Notes: generated by a model not told the origin, from the letters alone. DNA of 10,692 nt from an uncultured Selenomonadales bacterium (GCA_937915725.1 CALGGV010000281.1:1-10692); one strand, 5' to 3'. Positions 1 to 7,419 are shown, numbered from the stretch's first letter. Numbers and translations are program-made.

Positions 1-52
1 TTTTCTTTGCTAGGCGTTTCTTTTTGCGCCAAAAAGAAATGCCGACTTGTTA
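1..52 (+). repeat. Dispersed structured repeat, copy 1 (partial, cut by window start)
   Basis: This stretch matches the reverse complement of 7417-7468 and continues the sequence at the window's right end. Its core is a near-perfect hairpin: GGCG (13-16), TTTCTTTTTG (17-26), loop CGC (27-29), CAAAAAGAAA (30-39), TGCC (40-43). That makes 14 pairs including one G-U wobble. The copy at 7426-7456 has the same hairpin with three stem pairs changed on both sides. Similarity ends near GACTTGTTAA, at about position 53. No coding capacity is seen. Confidence 0.85.
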
Positions 53-75
53 AATATAAAAAATTTTTAAACAAC

Positions 76-103
76 TCCTAAAACCTAATCCCTAACACCT
101 AAA
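76..103 (+). repeat. Heptanucleotide tandem array (4 units, NCCTAAN)
   Basis: The four consecutive 7-base units are TCCTAAA, ACCTAAT, CCCTAAC and ACCTAAA. They lie between the dispersed repeat and the Shine-Dalgarno sequence of the first gene, so they probably fall in its 5' untranslated region. The 19 bases CCTAAAACCTAATCCCTAA recur exactly in the array at 9520-9547. Confidence 0.8.
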
Positions 104-118
104 AAGGGGGTGCAAGTT

Positions 119-940
119 ATGAAAAAATTTTTAGTAATTGCGCTGGGAATTTTTTTATCAATGTCAAATGTTTCAGCTGAACAACCAAAGGCGCAAGAAT
201 ACCGAGAAATTTTATCTTCAGAAAAATTTTACGTTGAATACGATGATGCTTATGTAAAAAAAATTATCGTCGAAGAAGACGGGCGGCGAATGTCAAGAAT
301 CGCCCTAAACAGCAAAAATCAAAATCTTGTAGATGTTTTAAATCCAATAGCTAAACTTTTTGAAGGCGGCTTTTCAAAATATCCGGACTTTATGTACTAC
401 AAAGGCAAATATTACAAATTCAGCGAAAAAGAATCTGCGCTAATGATACGCACTGATCAACTTGAAAATATAAATTTAAATCCCAATGAAGGCTGGAGCG
501 TTATCGACAAAGAACTTTCACTCCCTGACGAACTGGCGGTTTTTAATTGGAATGGAAAATTTCATAAAGTTGCGCCCGGAGTTGCCGCGCCAGTTTTTGC
601 CAACACGCTGAAAAAAATTATCGACAACAAAGAGTACACCTGCGACCGCTATGAATCTGAAGTTAAAAATTCTAAAGGCGAAAAAGAGGCTACGATTATT
701 TTTGATATGTGCTACGATTCAAAAGGCGAGCTTGCACTTGTTCAATCTGCGATTTTTGCGAACGGCAAAGAGTACGGAATTAACAAATTGACTGTAAAAA
801 AAATCCTGCGCGAAATTCCAAAAGACGCAATTATTTTAGATAAAAACGCCAAAATTTACGCGGCAGGAATTGGCGATATGAACGACCTTTTAGAAAATCC
901 CGTACTTTTGGGCAAACTTTCTGAAATTCAAGATTCATGA
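119..940 (+). CDS. Exported protein of unknown function (273 aa)
   Basis: I do not recognise the family. The ATG at 119 is preferred because a GGGGG Shine-Dalgarno-like run (106-110) sits 8 bases upstream; an in-frame GTG at 110 lies inside that run. Residues 1-20 form a classic signal peptide: MKK, a hydrophobic core, then cleavage after VSA before EQPK. There is no lipobox Cys, so the product is probably soluble after export. Two cysteines (C175, C198) could form a disulfide. Two parts resemble the next gene's product: an early YRE...FYVEYDD motif (about 28-43) and a C-terminal half of alternating beta-strands with KLTVKKIL..IP (about 223-234). This suggests distant paralogs. A LolA-like all-beta fold is possible but unproven. 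The gene is the first of a tight pair: its TGA directly abuts the next gene's GGAGG. Confidence 0.8.
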   Translation: MKKFLVIALGIFLSMSNVSAEQPKAQEYREILSSEKFYVEYDDAYVKKIIVEEDGRRMSRIALNSKNQNLVDVLNPIAKLFEGGFSKYPDFMYYKGKYYKFSEKESALMIRTDQLENINLNPNEGWSVIDKELSLPDELAVFNWNGKFHKVAPGVAAPVFANTLKKIIDNKEYTCDRYESEVKNSKGEKEATIIFDMCYDSKGELALVQSAIFANGKEYGINKLTVKKILREIPKDAIILDKNAKIYAAGIGDMNDLLENPVLLGKLSEIQDS

Positions 941-952
941 GGAGGCGTCAAA

Positions 953-1699
953 ATGAAAAAAATTTTTTTACTGCTGTTGACAATTTTAATTTCAAGTTCG
1001 ACAGTTGACGCGGCAAAAATTGACGCCTACAGAGAAATGATTTTGAATCGCTGTTATACTATTCGCTATGATAATTTGACGCCCGCGCCCCGCGTTACAA
1101 ACAAAGATGTTGCTGAACTTTATGGGAAAAGCGGCTTGCTTGTTGAAACGAATGATTTTTTTGTTAATCGCCCTTTAAGCGGGATTATTACTGAAAATGG
1201 CGATAACAAGTATGAAGAAATTGGCTACAAAGATTTTTATCAGTGTCGATTAATGCGCGGCGGCGAAAATTTTATTTTTACTCATTACAAAAATAAAAAA
1301 GGCGTAACTGAATATTTCGGCACAAAAAAAGGTAAAGTTGAGGCTAACAGCAGAAATTATCTTTCAGAATTAATGACGGGTAAAAGTTTTGGCGATAAAA
1401 ATTTTACCGAAATGATGAACGCGCTAATTTCAGACTACAAATTTATAAATTCCGGAAATTTGGACGGCGGCTTGACTTTTGAAGATTTTTTATTGCAGGA
1501 AGAAAATAAATTAAGTGCTATTCGATATTATTTTGAAGGCGATAAACTCGTTAAAATTTCTTTTGCATCATACGGCATAGATAAAAACGGCGAAGTTTTG
1601 GGCAGTAAATGCATTGTTAAAATTTTAGAGTTTACAAATTTACCAACTGAAAATTTATTGCGCTTGCCTGCCGGTCTGCAAGACGTTACAAAACGCTAA
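953..1699 (+). CDS. Exported protein of unknown function, distant paralog of the upstream gene (248 aa)
   Basis: I do not recognise the family. The ATG at 953 follows GGAGGCG (941-947) at normal spacing, immediately after the previous stop codon, so the two genes are almost certainly cotranscribed. Residues 1-20 are a signal peptide with cleavage after VDA. The mature protein starts AKIDAYREM and shares with the preceding protein a YRE..(8)..YD motif, and towards the C-terminus a GDKLVKI/SKCIVKILEF strand pair followed by LP. The similarity is by eye and weak, but order and spacing are kept. It has three mature cysteines (C34, C98, C220) and no catalytic motif that I can see. It is most likely an envelope or secreted protein. 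Confidence 0.8.
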   Translation: MKKIFLLLLTILISSSTVDAAKIDAYREMILNRCYTIRYDNLTPAPRVTNKDVAELYGKSGLLVETNDFFVNRPLSGIITENGDNKYEEIGYKDFYQCRLMRGGENFIFTHYKNKKGVTEYFGTKKGKVEANSRNYLSELMTGKSFGDKNFTEMMNALISDYKFINSGNLDGGLTFEDFLLQEENKLSAIRYYFEGDKLVKISFASYGIDKNGEVLGSKCIVKILEFTNLPTENLLRLPAGLQDVTKR

Positions 1700-1704
1700 A
1701 ATTT

Positions 1705-1767
1705 AAGGACTAAGGGTTAAGGACTAAGGATTAAGGATTAAGGATTAAGGACTAAGGACTAAGGATT
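1705..1767 (+). repeat. Heptanucleotide tandem array (9 units, AAGGAYT)
   Basis: There are nine consecutive 7-base units with no interruption: AAGGACT, AAGGGTT, AAGGACT, three AAGGATT, two AAGGACT and one AAGGATT. The array fills most of the 92-base gap between two exported-protein genes. Variation is confined to positions 5 and 6. Each unit carries an AAGG that resembles a Shine-Dalgarno core, though the array ends 24 bases before the start codon used here. Related arrays lie at 76-103, 9520-9547 and 10494-10510. Confidence 0.9.
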
Positions 1768-1791
1768 TTTTTATTGGAAGAAGGTGGCGTT

Positions 1792-2604
1792 GTGAAAAAA
1801 ATTTTTTTAATGTTGATAATAATTTTTTCGATAAGTTCAAGCGTCAATGCGGCTGAAAATCCTTCTTGCGTTTTGATGAAATTTACAGACGATACGCGCT
1901 TTGATTTAATAGAATCTGCAGAATCACTTTCAGATTTAGTTATGGAAAAATTAATTGCCAGCAAAAAATTTCGGCTTATGGAAACAGACCCCATTGACGA
2001 GGATATGGAAATTAAATTGTATAATGAAAAACTGCGCGACTTAAAATCTTTGGAAGATGCAGTTCAAAATTCCACAGGAAAAATAAATTTGACGCCGCTT
2101 TTTGAAGGCGTAGGATTTGACGAAAAAAGAGCGCAGTCAATAGCAACTGCGCAAGTTGGACAAATTATAGACCCCGAAATTACTTCAGCTATTGGAAAAG
2201 AACACGGCGCGGATTATCTTATTCAAGGTACGATTATAAATTTGGGGACGGGTAATTGGTGGAATGAAGATTTTGAAAAAATTTCCGGCGCGTTAAATAC
2301 ACTTTCCGGACTTGCAAACACTTCAATACCTTTAGGAATGGTCGGCGATATTTTAAGCGGGATTGACGTTGGAAAAATTGGCGTCGGCGTACAGTGCGAT
2401 TTGCGCGTTATAAAAGCTGAAACGGGCGAAGTTGTTTGGAGTCAACGAGTTGTCGGCGTCCATGATCAAGTTAATTTGAATTTGGGCGTTGTTTCAATCG
2501 GCAACAGAAAATTAAATAATAATTTCTACGCAAAGGCAATGGATAAAGCCGCACAAAAAATCGTTGATGCATTGGTTGCTGATTCTAAAAATATTTTTCA
2601 ATAA
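1792..2604 (+). CDS. CsgG/TolB-N-like exported protein (270 aa)
   Basis: The GTG at 1792 gives a clean signal peptide (VKK, hydrophobic core, cleavage after VNA at residue 20) and has GAAGG seven bases upstream. The upstream in-frame TTG (1774) would put six residues before the basic end. The mature part follows the plan of CsgG-related proteins: a beta-strand then FTDDT (about 27-35), a helix SLSDLVMEKLIASKKFRLMET (46-65), then HGADYLIQGTI (138-148). After that come a D/LRVI strand with a TGEVVWSQRV turn (203-220) and a C-terminal helix AMDKAAQKIVDALV. In that family such proteins build outer-membrane secretion pores or bind partners in the periplasm. There is no N-terminal lipobox cysteine, unlike true CsgG, so secretion-pore function is doubtful. 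The gene overlaps the convergent phosphatase gene by 20 bases. Confidence 0.7.
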   Translation: MKKIFLMLIIIFSISSSVNAAENPSCVLMKFTDDTRFDLIESAESLSDLVMEKLIASKKFRLMETDPIDEDMEIKLYNEKLRDLKSLEDAVQNSTGKINLTPLFEGVGFDEKRAQSIATAQVGQIIDPEITSAIGKEHGADYLIQGTIINLGTGNWWNEDFEKISGALNTLSGLANTSIPLGMVGDILSGIDVGKIGVGVQCDLRVIKAETGEVVWSQRVVGVHDQVNLNLGVVSIGNRKLNNNFYAKAMDKAAQKIVDALVADSKNIFQ

Positions 2605-3397
2605 CTTTCACAATTCCGTCATGGTCGTTATCGTCGGTTACAAAATCGGCGAGTTTTTTTATTTCGGCGGTAGCATTGCCCATAACTGCGGCAATTCCTG
2701 CAGTTTTTAAAACTTCAATATCGTTAGGCGCGTCTCCAACTGCCACAGTTTCAGCAATATCAATTTTCAAAAAGTCGCAAAGTTCAATTAAGCCGGACGC
2801 CTTTGAAACGCCTTTAGGGGACATTTCAAGCGCGGTTGTTTCTGCAAATGCAAAAGTTAAATCCAAATGTTTCAGCCGTTCAAAATTTCTTTGTCTGGAG
2901 TCCGGCGAGCGGTGGTACAAATTAATTTTAATAATTTCGCCGGGATTTTCGCTAACATAATTTTTAAAATCGTTACAGCGTGTGCAAATTCTATCGTACA
3001 TTGGCGCGTAAATTGACATTTGAAAATCAGCCGCGTTTTTAATATCTTCGTCCCTCATTACTGAACTTGTTAAGCCCAAAATGTGAATCATTGCATGTTC
3101 AGAAATTCCCGCGTCGATAATTTCAAAGGCAATATCTGTTTGAATAGGATGAACTTTGACAGGCTTTTTTTTGAAAAAATCGTAGACTGCGCCGCCGCTT
3201 GAGGTAACGCCGTAATGCATAAATTTTAATTCGTCTTTGTAGTCTTGAAGTTCGGCAACGCCGCGCCCCGTCGATACTGCAACAATAACGTCGCGCTTTG
3301 AAAGTTCAGAAATTGCCGCCGCAGTTTTTGGGCTGATTTTTTTTTGCGAATTTAAAAGCGTACCGTCCATATCCAACGCCAAAATTTTGTACTTCAT
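2585..3397 (-). CDS. Cof-type HAD-superfamily phosphatase (270 aa)
   Basis: Cytosolic Mg-dependent phosphatase of the HAD IIB (Cof) subfamily; these typically dephosphorylate sugar phosphates or cofactor precursors. All four HAD motifs are visible: DMDGT with nucleophile D9 and acid/base D11; STGR (42-45) as motif II; PKGVSK (194-199) supplying the motif III lysine; GDAPND (221-226) as motif IV. A cap domain occupies roughly residues 85-185. Length is normal for the family. The start is the ATG whose complement is 3395-3397, with GGAG eight bases upstream; an in-frame extension further upstream adds nothing family-like. A good promoter lies at 3426-3454. The substrate cannot be read from sequence. 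Its 3' end overlaps the convergent exported-protein gene. Confidence 0.93.
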   Translation of the reverse strand: MKYKILALDMDGTLLNSQKKISPKTAAAISELSKRDVIVAVSTGRGVAELQDYKDELKFMHYGVTSSGGAVYDFFKKKPVKVHPIQTDIAFEIIDAGISEHAMIHILGLTSSVMRDEDIKNAADFQMSIYAPMYDRICTRCNDFKNYVSENPGEIIKINLYHRSPDSRQRNFERLKHLDLTFAFAETTALEMSPKGVSKASGLIELCDFLKIDIAETVAVGDAPNDIEVLKTAGIAAVMGNATAEIKKLADFVTDDNDHDGIVKVIEKYF

Positions 3398-3425
3398 AAA
3401 AATTTCTCCATTCGTTTTTGTAAAA

Positions 3426-3454
3426 ATTTTACATTGAAGGCGGATTTTTTTCAA
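3426..3454 (-). promoter_or_regulatory. Sigma-A type promoter of the HAD phosphatase gene
   Basis: Read on the minus strand, TTGAAA (3454-3449) and TAAAAT (3431-3426) are separated by 17 bases. Transcription would start near 3419, about 20 bases before the start codon. The glycosyltransferase gene diverges from the same 90-base gap and may use an extended -10 TGCTAAAAT (3461-3469), but no matching -35 is seen for it. Confidence 0.6.
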
Positions 3455-3487
3455 TAAAAATGCTAAAATAATTTTGAGGTGTTAAAT

Positions 3488-4537
3488 TTGCGCTTTATAA
3501 TTACCGCTCCCAGTCAGCCGCACGTTGCCGCCATTGCAAAATCAATTTACGAAACTTTGAAAGATTTTTGTTCTGAAGGCGATATGAAATTTTTGACTTT
3601 GCCGGATTTTTACGATAATTGCTCCTACTTTGAACGCCGAATTACTAAATTTGGGATAAAAAATTTTGAGCGAAATTACAATAAAAATTTGACGGCTGAA
3701 CTTGAAAATTTCTGTGAAAATTTTAAGCCGGATTTTATTTTGGTTTTGAACGGCACAAATATTCCCGTAACGATTCAAAAACATTTGGCGCAGTACAAAA
3801 TATTTTTATGGTTGTGGGACACGGTAAAAACTTATCCGCGCCTTCAAAATTTTGTAAATTGTGCGGACAAAGTTTTTTGTTTTGAATATGACGATATAAA
3901 ATATTTGCGTGAAAAATATCAAATTGACGCGCAGTATTTGCCACTCGGCGCGGACGAAAAAATTTTTTCGCCGAATGAAAATTTGGCGCGGGATATTGAT
4001 ATTTCTTTCATTGGCACGGCATCAAAATCTAGGATTAACATTTTGGAAAAAATTTGCACGCGGGCGATTCAAGAAAATTGGGCGGTAAAAATTGGCGGGC
4101 TTTTTTACGATACAAAACATTTTTGGAAAAAATATCTTTTCGATTTTAAAAATTCCGCGCTTGCAAAATTTTTGGATAATCGTTATTTTAATCCCAATGA
4201 GGCGGCGAATTTGTACAGGCGCAGTAAAATTTGTCTGAATATGAATACCGTACAACACAAAAGTTTAAGCCCGCGCACTTTTGAAATCTGCGCGACAAAA
4301 AGTTTTCAGTTGATGAATAGCGGGCAAAATTCGCAGGGCTTGATGAATCTTGAAACAGATTTAGCAACTTTTGACAGCATGGAAGATTTACTTGAAAAAA
4401 TTTCTTTCTACCTTGCCAATGACGATTTAAGGGAAAAAATTGCGCTTGCCGGTTATAATTCTGTAATGAAAAATTGTACGCTGAAAAAATCCGTTGAAAA
4501 AATTTTGGCGCAAAGTGCGAGGCTTAAAAATGATTGA
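3488..4537 (+). CDS. CgeB-like family 1 glycosyltransferase (349 aa)
   Basis: Predicted GT-B fold glycosyltransferase of the CgeB/DUF3880 type, which often acts in spore coat, surface glycan or flagellin glycosylation. An N-terminal half (1-165) contains DFILVLNG (82-89) and LWLWDTVKTYP (107-117). The C-terminal half begins at DISFIGTASKSR (171-182), then NPNEAANLYRRSKICLNMN (235-253) and SPRTFEICATKSFQL (261-275), the typical nucleotide-sugar-binding end of this family. There is no signal peptide or membrane helix, so it is cytosolic. The TTG at 3488 is preferred because GAGGTG (3476-3481) is 6 bases upstream; an in-frame GTG (3479) lies inside that site. It overlaps the ATPase gene by 8 bases. 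No glycan locus surrounds it, so the acceptor is unknown. Confidence 0.82.
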   Translation: MRFIITAPSQPHVAAIAKSIYETLKDFCSEGDMKFLTLPDFYDNCSYFERRITKFGIKNFERNYNKNLTAELENFCENFKPDFILVLNGTNIPVTIQKHLAQYKIFLWLWDTVKTYPRLQNFVNCADKVFCFEYDDIKYLREKYQIDAQYLPLGADEKIFSPNENLARDIDISFIGTASKSRINILEKICTRAIQENWAVKIGGLFYDTKHFWKKYLFDFKNSALAKFLDNRYFNPNEAANLYRRSKICLNMNTVQHKSLSPRTFEICATKSFQLMNSGQNSQGLMNLETDLATFDSMEDLLEKISFYLANDDLREKIALAGYNSVMKNCTLKKSVEKILAQSARLKND

Positions 4538-5372
4538 AATAAAAAATGTAAGTTATACCTATATGAAAAAAACGCCGTTTGAAAAAACTGCATTGCAGGA
4601 AATTTCTTTTAGCGTCAAGGAAGGCGATTTTTTGGCAATAGCAGGGCATACCGGCTCCGGAAAATCTACGCTAATTCAAATTATCGCAGGGCTTATCGAT
4701 TTAGAAATTGGCGCGGTAGAAATTGACGGCGAATCAGTCAAAAATAAATCTGCGCGCCAAAAAGTGGGGATTGTTTTTCAATATCCTGAATATCAACTTT
4801 TTGAAGAAACTGTGGAAAAAGATATAGCGTTTGGACCGCGCAATTTTGGATTAAGTGAAAGTGAAATTTCAGCCCGTGTTGATGAGGCAATGAAATTTGT
4901 TGACCTTGACGCAAATTTAAAAAATGTATCGCCGTTTGAACTTTCCGGCGGGCAAAAAAGGCGCGTTGCAATAGCCGGAATTTTGGCACTTAAACCGAAA
5001 TATTTAATTTTGGACGAGCCAACAGCGGGCTTAGACCCAAAGGCGAAAAAAAATCTTTTGTCCGAAATAAAAAAACTCCATCGCTCAGGCGTTACGATAA
5101 TTTTTGTTTCACACGCAATGGAAGATATAGCCGCGCTTGCAAATAGAGTAATAGTTTTGGCGCAAGGAAAAATTTTATTTGAGGGAACGCCGCGCAAACT
5201 TTTTGGGCAAGCTGAAATTTTGGAACGGGCAGGATTATTACCGCCGCCGATTACTCAAGTTATGCAAGAATTTCGTCGCGCAGGTTTTCCCGTTTCAACA
5301 GAAATTATTACGCTTGACGAGGCAGAAAAAGAAATTTTGCGGCTTAATTTTAAAACCGCCAAAACGGGCTAA
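4530..5372 (+). CDS. ecfA2: Energy-coupling factor transporter ATPase, EcfA2 type (280 aa)
   Basis: ATP-hydrolysing subunit of an ECF vitamin/metal importer, working at the membrane with a second ATPase (EcfA1), EcfT and substrate-specific S components. Visible motifs are Walker A GHTGSGKST (39-47), Q-loop Q84 in VFQYPEYQLF, signature LSGGQ (138-142), Walker B LILDEP (159-164) and the H-loop histidine H195. QYPEYQLFEETVEKDIAFGP-like sequence after the Q-loop is characteristic of EcfA/CbiO proteins, and the C-terminal tail beyond 225 matches EcfA2 length. The ATG at 4530 has CGAGG seven bases upstream and overlaps the glycosyltransferase stop (ATGATTGA), implying translational coupling. EcfA1 and EcfT, usually adjacent, are absent here, so partners must be encoded elsewhere. 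A cobalt/nickel CbiO role is the alternative. Confidence 0.88.
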   Translation: MIEIKNVSYTYMKKTPFEKTALQEISFSVKEGDFLAIAGHTGSGKSTLIQIIAGLIDLEIGAVEIDGESVKNKSARQKVGIVFQYPEYQLFEETVEKDIAFGPRNFGLSESEISARVDEAMKFVDLDANLKNVSPFELSGGQKRRVAIAGILALKPKYLILDEPTAGLDPKAKKNLLSEIKKLHRSGVTIIFVSHAMEDIAALANRVIVLAQGKILFEGTPRKLFGQAEILERAGLLPPPITQVMQEFRRAGFPVSTEIITLDEAEKEILRLNFKTAKTG

Positions 5373-5511
5373 AATATCCACGACAAGCCGTCTTTGTTTG
5401 TTTCTTGATACTTTTCCCTATAGAATTAATTTTACCTATGTAATTTTAAGAGTTTTTCTAAAAAACGAAAGGCTGTATTAGAGAAAAATTAAATAATCTG
5501 AAAATTTGTAC

Positions 5512-5540
5512 TTGATTTTTTTCCTGTGTAGCTTTAAAAT
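5512..5540 (+). promoter_or_regulatory. Sigma-A type promoter of the GH32 gene
   Basis: TTGATT (5512-5517) and TAAAAT (5535-5540) are spaced by exactly 17 bases. Transcription would start near 5547, about 27 bases before the start codon, leaving room for the GGAGG at 5562-5566. I see no convincing operator palindrome or CRE-like site beside it, and no clear terminator for the upstream ecfA2 gene in the 5373-5511 stretch. Confidence 0.65.
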
Positions 5541-5573
5541 TATAGAAATTTATTAGTAATTGGAGGTATGAAA

Positions 5574-7097
5574 ATGGCACTTCTTGACCCCCTCGAATCA
5601 GCACAAAAAACAAAGTGGTATCCTTTTTATCACGTCGCGCCGCCTTATGGCTGGTTAAATGATCCTAACGGTTTTTGTTGGTACAACGGCGAATATCACA
5701 TTTTCTATCAGTATCATCCCTATTCCACAGATTGGGGTCCCATGCATTGGGGACATTCCACAAGTAAAGATTTCTGCCATTGGGAACATCAACCTATTGC
5801 AATTACGCCCGGCGCACTTTCTGAAGGGCACGAATGGTACGATTGGGACGGCTGCTTTAGCGGTTGCGGCTATGAATTTGAAGGCAAACTTTGGCTCATG
5901 TACACCAGTCAACGTTTCAATGGTCCAGGCGGCGTTAATTCTTCCGCTAATCCTTCAGATTATAATCCTTCCGGCAGTTCCGGCGGTGGCAACGTTACCG
6001 AGCGTCAATGCTATGTTTATTCTGAAGACGGCATTCACTTCACAAAGTACGAAAAAAATCCTGTAATTGATATTCCGAATGATCATTTGGTTATTGCAAA
6101 TATTGACTTCAGAGATCCTAAAATTTGGGATCACAAAGGTAAATATTATTGCGTCATTGGTAACAGAATCCGCGACCGCTCTCGTACGCAAATTGTACTG
6201 TTTGAATCTGATAATTTCTTTGACTGGACTTATAAATCAGTCGTTGCAATTTCAAAACCGGATTATTCTGAAGGTACCATGTGGGAATGCCCGGGCTTTG
6301 CACATTTCGGCGATAAATACGTAATGATTATTTCTCCGCAACACGTCCCGCCGCAAGGTTACCTTTTCCATAATATCCACCAAGCAGGCTACATGGTCGG
6401 AACTCTCGATTATGATCAAGGCGTTTTCACTCACGGCGATTTCTACACCTTCGATTATGGCTTTGACTTCTATGCAACCACAATGATGAAAGATTACCGC
6501 AACGGGCGTTACTTTATTATTGCGTGGCTTGCTGCGTGGCAAAGTCGTTTCTGCGAACAACCGGACGGCTGGGCAAATCTGCTGACTATTCCGCGTGAAC
6601 TCAAAATGCGTGAAGACGGCAAAGTTTTAACCTCCCCGCCTGATGAACTTAAAGGCTTGCGTAAAGAACGTTTCAGCTATGAAAATGTTAAAGTCGATAA
6701 ACCTACAAAACTTGACGGCGTAAAAGGCAGCGTCGGTGAACTTATCGTCAACGTTGACACTAAACAAGCATTCAGTATTGAATTGCGCGTCGGCGAAGGC
6801 GAAAAAGTTGAAAAAACTGTTTTCAGCTATGAACCGAATGAAAGACTTGTTACACTCAACCGCGACCAAGCAGGCGAAGGTGACGGCGGTATTCGTCAAT
6901 TTGTAATGGATCCTTGCGAAAATATGGAATGGCGTTTCTACCTCGACCGCTCCTCAATCGAACTTTTCATTAATGACGGTGAATACGCAATGACAACCCG
7001 TGTTTATCCGCGCACTGAATCCGATGATATTGTTTTCGTTGCACCGGAAGGTCAAACTGTTGAATTTAAATCTGTCGATTATTACAGTTTCGTATAA
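5574..7097 (+). CDS. GH32 beta-fructosidase / sucrose-6-phosphate hydrolase (507 aa)
   Basis: Glycoside hydrolase family 32 enzyme, hydrolysing beta-fructofuranosyl bonds of sucrose, sucrose-6-phosphate or short fructans. All three catalytic elements are present: nucleophile D30 in WLNDPNG, transition-state stabiliser D181 in FRDPK, and acid/base E238 in WECP. The five-bladed propeller runs to about 345, and a C-terminal beta-sandwich ends with LDRSSIELFINDGE (457-470). No signal peptide is present, so it is intracellular and needs imported substrate. The ATG at 5574 is seven bases after GGAGG; the ATG at 5568 is too close. An unusual Gly/Ser/Asn-rich insertion occupies about 115-142. Many C-ending codons compared with neighbours suggest high expression or different origin. 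No PTS, permease or regulator is adjacent. Confidence 0.93.
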   Translation: MALLDPLESAQKTKWYPFYHVAPPYGWLNDPNGFCWYNGEYHIFYQYHPYSTDWGPMHWGHSTSKDFCHWEHQPIAITPGALSEGHEWYDWDGCFSGCGYEFEGKLWLMYTSQRFNGPGGVNSSANPSDYNPSGSSGGGNVTERQCYVYSEDGIHFTKYEKNPVIDIPNDHLVIANIDFRDPKIWDHKGKYYCVIGNRIRDRSRTQIVLFESDNFFDWTYKSVVAISKPDYSEGTMWECPGFAHFGDKYVMIISPQHVPPQGYLFHNIHQAGYMVGTLDYDQGVFTHGDFYTFDYGFDFYATTMMKDYRNGRYFIIAWLAAWQSRFCEQPDGWANLLTIPRELKMREDGKVLTSPPDELKGLRKERFSYENVKVDKPTKLDGVKGSVGELIVNVDTKQAFSIELRVGEGEKVEKTVFSYEPNERLVTLNRDQAGEGDGGIRQFVMDPCENMEWRFYLDRSSIELFINDGEYAMTTRVYPRTESDDIVFVAPEGQTVEFKSVDYYSFV

Positions 7098-7121
7098 TTC
7101 ACTTAGAAAAAATATTTTTTC

Positions 7122-7146
7122 GCTCGCAACTGCGGGCTTTTTTTTT
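7122..7146 (+). terminator. Intrinsic terminator of the GH32 gene
   Basis: Stem GCTCGC (7122-7127), loop AACT and GCGGGC (7132-7137) form six pairs with one G-U. A run of nine T (7138-7146) follows. It lies 25 bases after the stop codon. Confidence 0.9.
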
Positions 7147-7182
7147 GCCAAAATTAGAATCAGATTAAAAATTTTTTTAACC

Positions 7183-7210
7183 TTGCCAAAAAAAAATCTT
7201 GTGCTATAAT
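7183..7210 (+). promoter_or_regulatory. tRNA-Pro promoter with extended -10
   Basis: TTGCCA (7183-7188) is followed after 16 bases by a perfect TATAAT (7205-7210), preceded by TGC that makes an extended -10. The mature tRNA begins 13 bases later, consistent with a very short leader. Confidence 0.8.
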
Positions 7211-7222
7211 AAACATATAGTT

Positions 7223-7299
7223 CGGGGTTTGGCGCAGGCAGGTAGCGCGTCTGATTTGGGATCAGAAGGTCGTGAGTTCGAATCTCACAACTCCGACCA
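7223..7299 (+). tRNA. tRNA-Pro (anticodon UGG)
   Basis: The 77 bases fold into a complete cloverleaf. The acceptor CGGGGTT pairs with AACTCCG (one G-U). The D arm is GCGC/GCGC. Anticodon stem TCTGA/TCAGA encloses loop TTTGGGA with anticodon TGG at 7257-7259. The T arm is GTGAG/CTCAC with loop TTCGAAT. The discriminator is A7296 and CCA is encoded (7297-7299). UGG with a modified U34 can read all four proline codons. Eight T follow directly (7300-7307) and may serve as terminator. Remnants of an HNH gene begin 27 bases downstream. Confidence 0.97.
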
Positions 7300-7326
7300 T
7301 TTTTTTTGCATAGGAATGTTTTATAA

Positions 7327-7419
7327 TTGAAAAAATGTCAACTTTGCGGAAAAGAATTTCCTTTTATCGTCGTTATAGATGGTAAACCTAGAACGTATTT
7401 ACAAATTTTTCTTTTTTAA
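7327..7419 (+). pseudogene. 5' fragment of an HNH endonuclease gene, cut by a repeat insertion
   Basis: Translation from the TTG at 7327 reads (M)KKCQLCGKEFPF, then VVIDGKPRTYLQ, and runs into IFLF and a TAA at 7417-7419 that lies in the inserted repeat. CxxCGKEFP followed by IDGKxR is the usual N-terminus of a family of small zinc-finger HNH proteins whose C-terminal half is found at 7612-7951. AGGA at 7312-7315 is a loosely spaced ribosome site. Fragment and downstream part are in different frames (TTG phase 1, HNH phase 2), so at least one more indel exists besides the insertion. Confidence 0.7.

Noticed and set aside
3461..3469. Extended -10 (TGCTAAAAT) for the glycosyltransferase gene
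   Set aside because: No -35 at suitable spacing, and transcription would start at the ribosome site itself; kept only as a remark.
4793..5197. 134-residue minus-strand open frame
   Set aside because: It runs opposite ecfA2, has no ribosome site or recognisable motif, and looks like a mirror of the ATPase coding sequence.
5453..5490. Terminator hairpin for ecfA2
   Set aside because: Only AT-rich imperfect pairing (GTTTTT/AAAAAC) with no T run behind it.
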